Shown one piece after another: positions 26,989 through 36,023 of a DNA stretch of 64,000 nt. Position numbers and translations under genes: made by a program. The DNA is from Streptomyces sp. NBC_01341. Its GTDB lineage: Bacteria; Actinomycetota; Actinomycetes; Streptomycetales; Streptomycetaceae. The stretch spans positions 5,022,001-5,086,000 of the forward strand of contig NZ_CP108364.1 in the NCBI RefSeq assembly GCF_035946055.1. Reading direction: 5' to 3'. Numbering within the stretch: position 1 is the first letter of the stretch; each line of letters starts with the position of its first letter. The notes beneath the pieces were generated by a model that was not told the DNA's origin, searched no databases, and saw only the letters and a list, made by a program, of their open reading frames with translations.

Positions 26989-28891
26989 GCGAAGCCGGGA
27001 CTTCCGGCACGACGACCCTGCCCTTGGTCCGGCGCGGATCGGGGTGCGGCAGGTGGTCACGCTGGAAGCCAATGGGAAGAAGAGCGTTCTGCGGTTCGAC
27101 CCGTCGCGCTTCGCCTGCCAACTGCTGGCGCAGGAGCTGGCGGACGAGTGGGCGGAATATGTCGAGGTGGCTGCTCGCCGGACGGGCACGGCCATCTTCC
27201 ACCGCCAGAGCATCACCCTCTTTTGCGAGTTCGTTGACGCGCATCTGCCAGGGCGGGCTCCGACGGCGTCTTTGGGCGGAGCGGACCCGGATCTGGCTGA
27301 GGTGCTGCTGGCCTGGGAATACTCGCTGCCGGCCCGGTGGCCTCAGGGGTCGACGCGTCCAGCGTCGCTTGCGGCGAATCTCCGCATTCTGATCAGCCGG
27401 CGTCAGCGGCATTCGGACCGGGAGGTCGCTGAGAGGCTGGGACGGGTGGCCGCAGACCAGCACGGGCTGTCCTGGGGCGCCTCGAACGAGCTGGACGAGT
27501 ACTCCCGCAAGGACAAGGCCGCGCTGGTCAGGGCCGCATGGGAAGACGTCAGCCGGCTCAGTAAGCGGCTGGAAGCCGGTTGGGCGATGGTCGCTGCCGG
27601 GGGCCATCCTGCGGAACGCGGCTGGTCCCGTATGCCTGACCTTCTCTGGGCCCTATCTCATCAGGCTGTCTCACCCCGGGAGATGGCCGCGAAAGTTGTG
27701 TTCCCCTTGTCGCCGGAGCTGCGGGCGCTCATCCCGGAGTACGTCAAGGTCACTGGATCGAGCAGTGGAATGCGCTGCTACTTCCTGGTCCGCGGCCTGC
27801 TGCATCAGCTCTATCCCAACGGTCGAGACCTGCATGCCTTCCGGGTGCTCTTGGTGGCCGCGACAGGCCATGCCCCGGAGGAGGTAACAGGTCTGTCTGA
27901 TGAGTCGGTGGAGTTCACCGCAGGCGGCGTCCGGCTGACCATGACGAAGAACCGGGCCCGCAGGATTCACCGCAGGGCCTTCAGCCGGGTCGACAGGGCG
28001 ACTGAGGTTGAGCACGTTCACGAGTACGCGGACCGGCCTCGCCTGGAAGTGTCGGAGATCGTCCGGCGGCTGATGGACGTGACCGCGCCGCTGCGTGATC
28101 TGTATGGAAAGCGTCCCGCGCCGCTGTTCTTGCAGGGGACGCTGCCGACGAGCACGTGGGAGTTCACCGTCAGCCAGGGGCGACTGCGGCTGTTTCAGGA
28201 CTGGGTGAAGGCGGTGGGGCTCGAACTGGAGGGCCCGGCCGACATCCGCCGGCTGAGGAAGTCGACGAAGGTGGAGAAGGCCGTCGCCTTCGGTGGCCGC
28301 ATCGCGGACATCGCAGACGACCACCACGAGGAGACGTTCCGCGGCCACTATGCGCAGGGCACCACACTGCGGGTGATCTCCGGACAGGTGATCACGGCCG
28401 CTCAACAATCGTGGTTTGAAAAAGCCATCGCGGGCCCGGTCGTCGTGGACACCACGGCCGAGGCGGCTCTCCACCAGGCGGATTCACCAGCGTTTGGTGA
28501 ACTCGGACTGAGTGCTGGGCAGGTCGAGGACTTGCGAAGCGGGGCTCTGGAGATGGGGGTGACTAGCTGCCGTGATCCGTTCGACTCGCCCTTCTCCCGC
28601 TCCGGTGATCTCTGCTCGGTCGCACCGTTGCGCTGCCTGGAATGCCGCAATGCCTGGATTCTCCCCTCCCACCTGCCCCAGCTGCTGCTGTTCGCCGACC
28701 ACCTGGACCGGTTGCGCACCCGACTGAGCCCGATCCACTTCCACACCCTCTGGGAGCAGACCGCCGCCAACCTGGCGGCGGTCCTCGCTGACCGGACGGA
28801 GGCCGACATCGCAGCGGCCCGTCGGCACATCGCTGACGGCACCGCCACCTTGCACCTTCCCCTTGCTGCACGAGCGGAGTTTGATGCATGA
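26972..28891 (+). CDS. Recombinase-like protein, second of trio (TnpB-like), box I arginine missing
   Basis: A 639-residue protein with the fold cues of a phage-type integrase in its second half. The block aligned with box I reads AATGHAPEEVTGL, with alanine (about residue 301) where the first catalytic arginine should be. DIRRLRKSTKVEK (about 425-437) occupies the HxLR region, and FRGHYAQGTT contains a candidate tyrosine (about 460). Near the C terminus is a cysteine cluster (CRDPF, DLCSV, LRCLECRNAW) that probably binds zinc. ATG 26972 follows GAGG and overlaps the first gene; the stop overlaps the third as ATGA. It may be a structural partner in the synaptic complex rather than an active enzyme. 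Confidence 0.85.
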   Translation: MPRRGERSRDFRHDDPALGPARIGVRQVVTLEANGKKSVLRFDPSRFACQLLAQELADEWAEYVEVAARRTGTAIFHRQSITLFCEFVDAHLPGRAPTASLGGADPDLAEVLLAWEYSLPARWPQGSTRPASLAANLRILISRRQRHSDREVAERLGRVAADQHGLSWGASNELDEYSRKDKAALVRAAWEDVSRLSKRLEAGWAMVAAGGHPAERGWSRMPDLLWALSHQAVSPREMAAKVVFPLSPELRALIPEYVKVTGSSSGMRCYFLVRGLLHQLYPNGRDLHAFRVLLVAATGHAPEEVTGLSDESVEFTAGGVRLTMTKNRARRIHRRAFSRVDRATEVEHVHEYADRPRLEVSEIVRRLMDVTAPLRDLYGKRPAPLFLQGTLPTSTWEFTVSQGRLRLFQDWVKAVGLELEGPADIRRLRKSTKVEKAVAFGGRIADIADDHHEETFRGHYAQGTTLRVISGQVITAAQQSWFEKAIAGPVVVDTTAEAALHQADSPAFGELGLSAGQVEDLRSGALEMGVTSCRDPFDSPFSRSGDLCSVAPLRCLECRNAWILPSHLPQLLLFADHLDRLRTRLSPIHFHTLWEQTAANLAAVLADRTEADIAAARRHIADGTATLHLPLAARAEFDA

Positions 28892-30957
28892 ACCGCACCG
28901 TCCCCAGCTCACTGGTCACAACGGCCTTTGGCATCGACGAGCCCGTTCTGGGCTCGCACCCTCTCCTGCCGGGCGCGATCAGTCCCGTCTTTGGACAGCA
29001 CGACGAGTGGAATCTCAACGGGGCGCTGCGGCGCCCGGCCAACTTGCACCCGGCTGATTGGAAGATGAAGTTCAACGGCTTTAGTGGCCTCTGGAATCTC
29101 CGGGCGCGCGAGCTGGCCATGATCGCGTTGAATCCGCGGCATCCCAGGATGATGGCTGCGGGCATCCCCGCACCCCGGCGGCCGGTCAAGGCGCGGACGG
29201 CCATCAAGATGCTCAGCGCTTTGCGGGGTCTGGAGGCATGGGCGACGGAGCGGAGACTGCCGCACGACTTGGGGGCCTGGCCGGAGCACCAGTTGCACGT
29301 TCGTGTGGCCGAGCTGCGGGAGGAGCTGAGCCTCAGCACCGTGGTGAGTCACGTCAAGTTAATCCGTGAGCTTGAGCGTTGCGGCCCGCTGCTGACCGAC
29401 GGCGGACTGACCTGCGATCCCTGGCCGGGAATGTCCGCGCGGGCGGTCGCGGGTTCCACATCGGACGGTCGCGGAAGGTTGTCGACCCCGGTCATTCCGC
29501 CGCAGGTGTGGTTCCCGCTAATCCGAGCCGCCTGGACCTACATCAACAAGTTCGCCCCGGACATCCTGCGAGCCGAGGAGCGCTACCGACAACTTCAGAC
29601 AGAAGCGGTGAACTCGTCGGTGGGGGCGGAGAAGCGACTGCGAGCCTGGCTGGCCACGCCGGGGAGCTCCGTCCCGATGCACCACGAGTCGAAGCCGTCC
29701 CGGATCACGGATGCAGGCACGGTCTACTGGAATCTGCTGTCCCTGCTGATCGGCATCGACGCGCGGGCGCACGTCTTCAGCAACATCCGGGCCCTCCGCC
29801 CGATTGTCCAGGAGGCGGTGGACCGCGGGCAGTGTGCGACGGCGAGCCTGCTGAGTGAGTACACCCAGGTCGAACGCGCTGATGGCACCTTGGGCGGCTG
29901 GAGCTGGGGGATCGATCTCCGCGGCCTGGCGCGGGAGATCCAGATGCTCCGGGTCGCCTGCTACATCTTCGTCACCGCGTTGAGCATGATGCGCGACTCG
30001 GAAGTCCAGGAGGTTCTCAAGGGCTCGGTGGTCAAGCACTTCGGGGCGCCGGCCGTGGTCTCGGCAGAGGTCAAGGACGAGGAGGACTTTCCGCGCAAGC
30101 ACTGGTGGATCATCGAGCCGGTCGCCCGAGCGCTGGCTCTGGCCGAGGCGATCACCCCGCACTCCGAGCGACTGTTCACTGGACTCAACGGCCAGATCAG
30201 GAACGCGGAAAGGTTCACTGCCGCCGCGGGGATCAAGGCGTTCGTCGAGCACGTGAACGCCAGAACCGCAGTCAACGGGCTGGAGCCCATCCCACCCGAG
30301 CGGGTCGCCCCACACATGTTCCGCAGGACCATGAGTATGCTGACCGACCAGTTCCCTGGGTCCGAGATCGCCCTGGGCATCCAGCTGAAACACGTTGCCT
30401 CACGGGCCTTGGCCAACCGCACTACCCAGGGCTATGCAGCCTCTGCGGCATCCTGGGCCAAACACCTCGAAGGGGCGATCGAAGCCGCCCGCTTCCGGGG
30501 CCTGCGGGATCTTTTCGACGTCCACAAGGAGAACGAACCGATCGGCTTCGGCCCCGGCGCTGAGCAGCTGACCCGGACCTTCGACAAGATCCGCGAGTCC
30601 GTCGCGGCCCAGGACGGTGACGCGACGGTCGAGCACGCGCTGCTGCGGCAGGCCCGCGTCTCCATCCGCTTCGGCACCTTGAACAACTGTTTGTTCGACG
30701 CCGCCAACCCGGCTGGCGCCGTTTGTCTGGAGAACGCCGTGATCCCGCCCGGACACACCGGACCCCTGCCGGACCGCTGTCGCCCAGACCGGTGCGGCAA
30801 CAGCATGATCGGCCCCCAACACGTCGAGATCTGGGACAGCGAAGAACGGTCTCTCACCAAGCTCCTGGACACCCGTCGCCTGGCCTCCGGCCACCGCGCG
30901 GCCCTCGAACAACAGCGGGACGAGGCACGGGCCGTTTTGCGGAAGGCCGGACGATGA
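28888..30957 (+). CDS. Tyrosine recombinase-like protein, third of trio
   Basis: A 689-residue protein. The catalytic-domain signature is present: Arg369 in LSMMRDSEVQ, His476-x-x-Arg479 in VAPHMFRRTMSML, His502 in LKHVASRALAN and a tyrosine at about 516 (TTQGYAAS). The spacing from the last histidine to tyrosine is longer than usual. Cysteines near the C terminus (NNCLFDAANPAGAVC, DRCRPDRCGN) suggest a zinc site. The start overlaps the previous stop as ATGA, and its own stop overlaps the next start in the same way. All four genes are thus one translational unit, as expected for proteins needed in fixed ratio. Confidence 0.88.
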   Translation: MNRTVPSSLVTTAFGIDEPVLGSHPLLPGAISPVFGQHDEWNLNGALRRPANLHPADWKMKFNGFSGLWNLRARELAMIALNPRHPRMMAAGIPAPRRPVKARTAIKMLSALRGLEAWATERRLPHDLGAWPEHQLHVRVAELREELSLSTVVSHVKLIRELERCGPLLTDGGLTCDPWPGMSARAVAGSTSDGRGRLSTPVIPPQVWFPLIRAAWTYINKFAPDILRAEERYRQLQTEAVNSSVGAEKRLRAWLATPGSSVPMHHESKPSRITDAGTVYWNLLSLLIGIDARAHVFSNIRALRPIVQEAVDRGQCATASLLSEYTQVERADGTLGGWSWGIDLRGLAREIQMLRVACYIFVTALSMMRDSEVQEVLKGSVVKHFGAPAVVSAEVKDEEDFPRKHWWIIEPVARALALAEAITPHSERLFTGLNGQIRNAERFTAAAGIKAFVEHVNARTAVNGLEPIPPERVAPHMFRRTMSMLTDQFPGSEIALGIQLKHVASRALANRTTQGYAASAASWAKHLEGAIEAARFRGLRDLFDVHKENEPIGFGPGAEQLTRTFDKIRESVAAQDGDATVEHALLRQARVSIRFGTLNNCLFDAANPAGAVCLENAVIPPGHTGPLPDRCRPDRCGNSMIGPQHVEIWDSEERSLTKLLDTRRLASGHRAALEQQRDEARAVLRKAGR

Positions 30958-31367
30958 GCGACGCGAGAGTCTCGGCCAAGGCCGAGCACAAGCTCCGCGC
31001 GGCCATGGACCGGCTCGTGTCGGGCAAGCCGCAGCACAGCGACGGCCGGCTCACGAAGAACAACCTCGCCCTGGAAGCGGGCGTCAGCCCAGCCACGATG
31101 TTCCGCGCGAAGGCGGTGCTGGCCGACTGGGACACTCATATAGACACCCACGGCAGCCTCACTCCTGGCGAGGCCCGCCGAGACGCCGACAGCAACGACC
31201 TCCGCCGTCAGCTCGCTGCGGCCAAGAAGGAGATCACCGAGCTCAACCGGCAACTGACCGCCGCGATTACGGTCGTCGCCTCGCTCTACCACGACAATCA
31301 GCTGCTTCGGACCGAGCACCAAGCGGAGGGCAACATCTTCGAACTGCCGCCTCGACCGAAGAGCTGA
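30954..31367 (+). CDS. Small HTH and coiled-coil accessory protein of the recombinase operon (TnpC-like)
   Basis: A 137-residue protein coupled to the third recombinase by ATGA. The N-terminal half has a helix-turn-helix look (LTKNNLALEAGVSPATMFRAKAVL). The second half is a charged helix with heptad leucines (DLRRQLAAAKKEITELNRQLTAAITVVASL), likely a coiled coil. Small proteins of this design close the recombinase operons of Tn554-type elements, where TnpC influences the efficiency or orientation of transposition. That role here is by analogy. Confidence 0.75.
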   Translation: MSDARVSAKAEHKLRAAMDRLVSGKPQHSDGRLTKNNLALEAGVSPATMFRAKAVLADWDTHIDTHGSLTPGEARRDADSNDLRRQLAAAKKEITELNRQLTAAITVVASLYHDNQLLRTEHQAEGNIFELPPRPKS

Positions 31368-31696
31368 GCGCGTTCACGCGTATCGGCGAGCGGATCGTCG
31401 AAGGTGCTCACCACCCACTCGGGTGCCAGCATGACGGGGCGGGTGCGAGTGAAGTCGCCTTCTTGTTGGAACCGCATGACCAGGCCGAGGCCGAGAAGGC
31501 CAGCCTCTCCATTGAGACCGAAACGCAGCCTTCCTTCGTGGGATGCTGCCGGAGGCGCGACCAAGCTGGCGAAAACTGACCGGTTGTGGCTGGCTATTGG
31601 GCGTGGCGGTGGAAATTGGAGGGGTACGCGCGTACTTCGCCGCTTAGTCTCTCTAGTTCGCCCATCTTGCGGCGACCCCTACACGAGGAGGCGCCG
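31368..31696. other. 329-bp stretch without a confident gene
   Basis: A minus-strand frame (31298-31564) gives RLRFGLNGEAGLLGLGLVMRFQQEGDFTRTRPVMLAPEWVV when read through, which sounds protein-like. It has no clear ribosome site and overlaps the previous gene, so it may be a gene remnant. The last 20 bases hold the GAGGAGG ribosome site of the next gene. Confidence 0.35.
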
Positions 31697-32839
31697 ATGG
31701 CCACCGATGGCCCGGTGACATGGGACGAGCTGCTGGCCGAACCATTCAACATCCACTCGGTCACGACCCACAACAACGTCGTCCTCGATGCGATGCGGGA
31801 CATGTTTGACCTGACCGACGGGGCGTTGAACCGCATCATGCGTGCCGATCACCTCAAGCTCACCCAAACCCTGGACGAGTTTGGCATCGCCTACAGCAGC
31901 CTCGCTAAGGCGCTGGTGCCGGATCACCGCCGCAAAGAGATCGCTCTCCTCTTCGACTCCGCTGTGGCCTCCTTGAGCTCCAACGGCTTCTACGGCATTG
32001 ACGTGGCGGAGGCGTGGATAGCGGGTTTGCCGCGACCGCGAAAAGGAGTCCCCGTCAACTCCATCCTGCGCGGCGACATCCTCTACGGCACCCGCGATGA
32101 AGTGCAGGCGGTCATGGACAGGGACGTCGTCTACCACCAGCCGTTCACGGTCATCCACCCATCTCAGGTGTACTGCGTGTACGTCACGAACCTGTCCAAG
32201 GAGCAGGCCAGCACGCTCATCTCCAGCGCCGCAGAGCACCCCGCCTACGTCGGGCACGCCGACTGCACTGACCGCAGCGTCCTCAAGGAGATCCTGGGCC
32301 GATCCCTGGCGAATTCTGGCCTTCGCGTGGGCGACATGATGCTGGAAGGCGTGGCCGAACCCGGCGAGACGCCCAACGGCGCAGGGCTGCCGTTTGAGGC
32401 GCTCGGCTTTACGCCTAGGCCCGTGCTCCACGAGCTGTTCCTGCCGTTCCTTGGCTATCGCATAAACAGCCAACTCACCGGCCGGAACCGTGAAGACAAC
32501 CGTTCAGCGCTCACCGCACTCAGCCCTGATGCCGCACACCTGGAAGCCCCCGACATCTGGATGACGCCGGCTCGCTATGGGTACCTCCAGGACGGCAAGC
32601 ACCGTGACTCTTTGGAGCAGGCCGGCCTGCTCACCTTGAGCCAGCCCGCATTGGAGGCCGCAGTCAGCAGACTGGTAGCACAGGGTTACCTGTATAACCT
32701 GCGCCTCAACGAGTACGGGAACCTGCTTTACACAGCACTGGTTGATGTCAAGGTGGAGGACGGTCGGTACCGGACCTTCACGATCGGACTCAAGTTCAAT
32801 TCGCAGGACAAGCGCGTCGAGCTGACGACGTTCTTCTGA
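31697..32839 (+). CDS. Unknown cargo protein (380 aa)
   Basis: A soluble-looking 380-residue protein starting at ATG 31697 behind a perfect GAGGAGG site. I do not recognise a family. It has a helical N-terminal part (LDAMRDMFDLTDGALNRIMRADHLKLTQTLDEFGIAYSSLAKAL) and a strand-rich centre (RDVVYHQPFTVIHPSQVYCVYVTNLS). No clear nuclease, kinase or membrane motif is present. It stands alone between the recombinase operon and a decayed IS, so it may be a single-gene function or the surviving part of a longer module. Confidence 0.75.
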   Translation: MATDGPVTWDELLAEPFNIHSVTTHNNVVLDAMRDMFDLTDGALNRIMRADHLKLTQTLDEFGIAYSSLAKALVPDHRRKEIALLFDSAVASLSSNGFYGIDVAEAWIAGLPRPRKGVPVNSILRGDILYGTRDEVQAVMDRDVVYHQPFTVIHPSQVYCVYVTNLSKEQASTLISSAAEHPAYVGHADCTDRSVLKEILGRSLANSGLRVGDMMLEGVAEPGETPNGAGLPFEALGFTPRPVLHELFLPFLGYRINSQLTGRNREDNRSALTALSPDAAHLEAPDIWMTPARYGYLQDGKHRDSLEQAGLLTLSQPALEAAVSRLVAQGYLYNLRLNEYGNLLYTALVDVKVEDGRYRTFTIGLKFNSQDKRVELTTFF

Positions 32840-32894
32840 CCCTCCCGCTATTGCTCGTTTTCGGGTTTCCGCGCCTAGATGCAATACCGGTGCT

Positions 32895-33345
32895 TTAGGG
32901 CTTCGTCCGTGGGGTTGGGGATGTTTTGGTGGGCTTAGCAAGGACGACGACTGGGGTGTCCGGGCGAGGCGGATTGTTGTGTTCGGTGCGTTTGAGCGCC
33001 CAGTTGGACATTTTGCGTTTGATCACTCGCGGGTTGGACCGTAACCGTCGTGGTTCCAGGAGACGTTCGGTGATTTCATGCAGGGTCTGCGTGAGCGCCC
33101 GGGTGAGCCGGGTGGGGGGAAAGTCCCACCTGGCTGGAGGTCTGCCGGCGGACGACGCGCAAGGTGCGGGTGAAGGACATCCGGTCCGGGTCCTCTCTCT
33201 CGTGCTGGGCGGCCTGGTGCATGAGGTCGCGCAGGGCGTGGTGCACGAGGAGGAACGCGAAGATCTCCTGCTCGGCCCCGACCGGATGCTGGGAGCGCAG
33301 GACGAAGCGGGGACCGCCCAGGTGGGTTTTGATCTCGTCGATGGT
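32895..33345 (-). pseudogene. Remnant of an IS4-family transposase (3' part, frameshifted)
   Basis: Read on the minus strand, two frames join to give the C-terminal part of an IS4-type transposase: TTIDEIKTHLGGPRFVLRSQ with FAFLLVHHALRDLMHQAAQ and SFTRTLRVVRRQTSS in one frame, then a shift near 33100-33147 into SNPRVIKRKMSNWALKR in another. The N-terminal two thirds, with the first catalytic acids, are gone. It cannot be active. Confidence 0.7.
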
Positions 33346-33484
33346 CGTCTTGCAGGTCTCGCCGCGACGAGCCGGTGCGGTACTTCCACGCGATGGCCTC
33401 CAAGGTTCGACGGTGGTCGGCGCATCGTCGACCGCAGACCGGATCGGTCGGGTATCGCCAGCTCGATCCGGTCTCATATCGCAT
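33346..33484 (-). pseudogene. Fragment of an IS5-family transposase N terminus
   Basis: The minus-strand peptide RTLEAIAWKYRTGSSRRDL (33353-33409) matches the familiar IS5-type EAIAWKYRTGSPWRDLP block. It abuts the IS4 remnant directly, so two unrelated insertion sequences have been joined by deletion or recombination. Confidence 0.6.
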
Positions 33485-33656
33485 CAGTGATCACTAATCG
33501 GACGGACATATCCGATCGATCGACGAGGAGGTCAAGGAGGCATCCTCTAGCCATCACCCCGCCCTTCGAGGCGCTGGGCTCGACTCGCACCGCTGGTCTG
33601 TGAGTGAACCAGCGTGCGCAAGTCACCAAAGTGGGCAATGGATGCACAGAAATTAA

Positions 33657-33697
33657 GCTAGCGTGCTATGTTGATCTACCTTCGATAAGTGGCTAGC
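33657..33697 (+). promoter_or_regulatory. Paired GCTAGC sites upstream of the XRE/ImmA gene pair
   Basis: GCTAGC occurs at 33657-33662 and 33692-33697, 35 bp apart, in an unusually AT-rich region just before the ribosome site of the next gene. The pair could be an operator for the XRE protein encoded downstream, by analogy with self-regulated toxin-antitoxin operons. Confidence 0.3.
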
Positions 33698-33710
33698 CCT
33701 TGGAGGGGTC

Positions 33711-34517
33711 ATGGCTGATGGGGTCACGCCGTCGCAGTGGGCCGTCGAGCGATTCGGTGAGCAGGCCGCAGAGGTGACGAAGCGCGTCGTCACCGGGCTG
33801 GCGCGCGGTCAGCGGTCAGCCCGCTTGGTCCAAGTGGCAGCTAAGAACGCGGGAGCCAAGGATAAGCGGCCCTACGGCAGCATGTGGGCTACGCGCTATA
33901 GCCAGGTCATCGAACAGTTCGACTTGGCGGACATGCCTGGGTACGAGGCGCGTAAACCCAAGGGGGCGTCGTACAGCCTGGCCGTAATCAACGGGTGCGT
34001 ATTGATCCCATTTCGACACGCCACGTCGCTGAAGGAGCCGATCTCCAGTGCAAAACTAAGCACGAAGATTCCCAAACAGGTGTCCCGGGATAACGGCGTG
34101 GAGCCGGCGCAGACGCTGTTCGACGTCCTCGGCTCCTCCGAGGTGGTGACGGATCCGTCGGTAGCCGATGCGGCCTCGGCGGCCAGGGCCGAGAAGTTGA
34201 CGGTGGTGTACATCGCGTACGTCGCTAACTCTGACAGCGACGAAGTTCTGGGCGCCTGGTGGGGCACTCCGAACTCACTGGAAGACGACGGCACGATGTC
34301 GTGGTCACCCGAGCGGCTCGACATGAGCATCGCAGTCGCGCAGTCCTCCAGTGACGCTCGTGGCAGCCTTCACGGCGCGGGCACTGACATCCCCACGCGC
34401 GGTTTCGCCGAGGGTGCCATTCCTTCGTTGGTCGTCACTCCACGCTCCGAGGTCGCCCACCGTCCGTCCGCTGAACGAGAACCAGCCATTCCTGAGGCAG
34501 AAGACAGTAATGAATGA
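33711..34517 (+). CDS. Unknown partner of the XRE/ImmA-IrrE protein (268 aa)
   Basis: A 268-residue protein with a good ribosome site (TTGGAGGGG). The N-terminal part is helical and basic (VTPSQWAVERFGEQAAEVTKRVVTGLARGQRSARLVQVAAKN). A strand-rich middle part contains INGCVLIPFRHATSL and VYIAYVANSDSDEVLGAWWGTPNS. The last 50 residues are disordered. I do not recognise the family. Its stop overlaps the start of the XRE/ImmA gene by 8 bp, a tight coupling typical of two-component toxin-antitoxin or defence modules, in which this would be the candidate effector. Composition is lower in GC than the backbone. Confidence 0.75.
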   Translation: MADGVTPSQWAVERFGEQAAEVTKRVVTGLARGQRSARLVQVAAKNAGAKDKRPYGSMWATRYSQVIEQFDLADMPGYEARKPKGASYSLAVINGCVLIPFRHATSLKEPISSAKLSTKIPKQVSRDNGVEPAQTLFDVLGSSEVVTDPSVADAASAARAEKLTVVYIAYVANSDSDEVLGAWWGTPNSLEDDGTMSWSPERLDMSIAVAQSSSDARGSLHGAGTDIPTRGFAEGAIPSLVVTPRSEVAHRPSAEREPAIPEAEDSNE

Positions 34518-35736
34518 GGATAACCAGCCGACACTGTTCACCACGTCTGGACGCGGATTGCGTAAAGGCCGCGTCAGCCTGGGGCAGCCCTCACCCGCGG
34601 CGGTTCACGAGGTATTCGATCCCGCCCGGCTAACTCAGGCGCGCAACCTTGTTGGGATGACTAAGAGGCGGCTGGCCGACGAACTCGGGGTGACGCCGGC
34701 CGCAGTAAGCCAGTACGAGATGGGCACCAACCGACCTCGCCCAGATTTGTTGCCGCGGCTGGCTGAAACTTTGAATGTGCCGTTGACATTCTTCTTGTCA
34801 GGGCGTCCTCACGCACGGCTGGACCCCTCGGCTGCGCACTTTCGCAGTCTTCGCAGCACCCGAGCCTATCAGCGTGCCAAGGCTGTCGCGTTTACTGAGC
34901 AGGTCTGGGAGTTGACCTATGCGCTGGAGAAGCGTGTCCAGCTGCCGATGGTGGACCTGCCCGGCTTTACCGGTGGCGAGGTCCACCCGGGTACTGAACT
35001 ACCCAGTGATCCAGCCTCAGCCGCCCGAGCCTTGCGAGTTGCATGGGGGCTAGGCACCGGACCAATTACTCACCTAGTTCGGCGACTGGAAGCACACGGA
35101 ATAGTGGTGATCACTCCCCAGCGCGACGAGGATCTGCGTTCCGTCGACGCCTTTTCCACATCACACCTTCCGCGCCCGATGATCGTGCTGACACCGAACA
35201 GGACGGATGATGTCTACAGGCATCGGTTCAGCGCAGCCCATGAGTTGGGCCACTTGACCCTGCACGGCGAAGCTACTCCAGGTGACATCACTCAGGAGCG
35301 GGAGGCTGATGCTTTTGCAGCAGAATTCCTCACGCCCCGCGAGTCGATCCTGCCTGAGCTGCCTAGTCGGGCAGATTTGCACAAGCTGTCACAACTGCGA
35401 AATGCGTGGGGGGTTTCGGTACACTCTCTGCTCTACCGCTGCCGAGAACTCGGCCTCCTGTCAGACTCCTCGGCCAGTCGCGCCTACCAGCGCTTGAATG
35501 AGCTAAAGGGGCAGCCCGGATTCGCTCCGGAACCCCTGGCTGGTTTCCCTAGCGAGCAGCCCGCGCTGTTGTCTCAAGCATTCAGCCTCGCTTGCGATCA
35601 CGGTCTGTCGGTCACGGAACTTGCACGTGAGCTGGCCTGGACAGTTCCTCAAGTTCGGCAGATTCTCGGCATAGAGGGAGATCGTCCGATCCTTCGACTG
35701 GTCAGTAGCGCGCCCCAAGCATCTGAAGCCGTGTGA
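34510..35736 (+). CDS. XRE helix-turn-helix protein with ImmA/IrrE metallopeptidase domain
   Basis: A 408-residue protein. An XRE-type HTH lies at about residues 42-96 (LTQARNLVGMTKRRLADELGVTPAAVSQYEMG). The C-terminal half is an ImmA/IrrE (COG2856, M78) zinc peptidase with HELGH in SAAHELGHLTLHG and a following EREADAFAAEFLTP. A short extra helical segment closes the protein (LSVTELARELAWTVPQVRQILG), probably a second HTH. Proteins of this build cleave or sense partner regulators in mobile elements and serve as antitoxins in Xre-COG2856 modules. It is co-translated with the unknown gene upstream. Confidence 0.85.
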   Translation: MNEDNQPTLFTTSGRGLRKGRVSLGQPSPAAVHEVFDPARLTQARNLVGMTKRRLADELGVTPAAVSQYEMGTNRPRPDLLPRLAETLNVPLTFFLSGRPHARLDPSAAHFRSLRSTRAYQRAKAVAFTEQVWELTYALEKRVQLPMVDLPGFTGGEVHPGTELPSDPASAARALRVAWGLGTGPITHLVRRLEAHGIVVITPQRDEDLRSVDAFSTSHLPRPMIVLTPNRTDDVYRHRFSAAHELGHLTLHGEATPGDITQEREADAFAAEFLTPRESILPELPSRADLHKLSQLRNAWGVSVHSLLYRCRELGLLSDSSASRAYQRLNELKGQPGFAPEPLAGFPSEQPALLSQAFSLACDHGLSVTELARELAWTVPQVRQILGIEGDRPILRLVSSAPQASEAV

Positions 35737-36023
35737 CTCCGGGCTGAAGTGCTTTGAAAGGAAGCTTCAGCCCTGGCATCCGATTCTCATTGTGGCGCTG
35801 CTAGTCGTCGAGAGGATCGCCCGCATGCTGGTCGTGTTGGGCCGCACCCAGGGATCTGCAACCTGTGCCCTTCTCCGCCTGCCCCGAGTCTTGGAAGCTC
35901 TGAGCCTCTTCCTTCCGGTCTGAACTCGCCGATCCATAGTCGCGGTGTTGAAAATCGACCTCGGCGGACGCCTCGATGGCGCGATGATGGGGCGAGTAGA
36001 TCAGATCGAAGGGGGCGCTCAAC

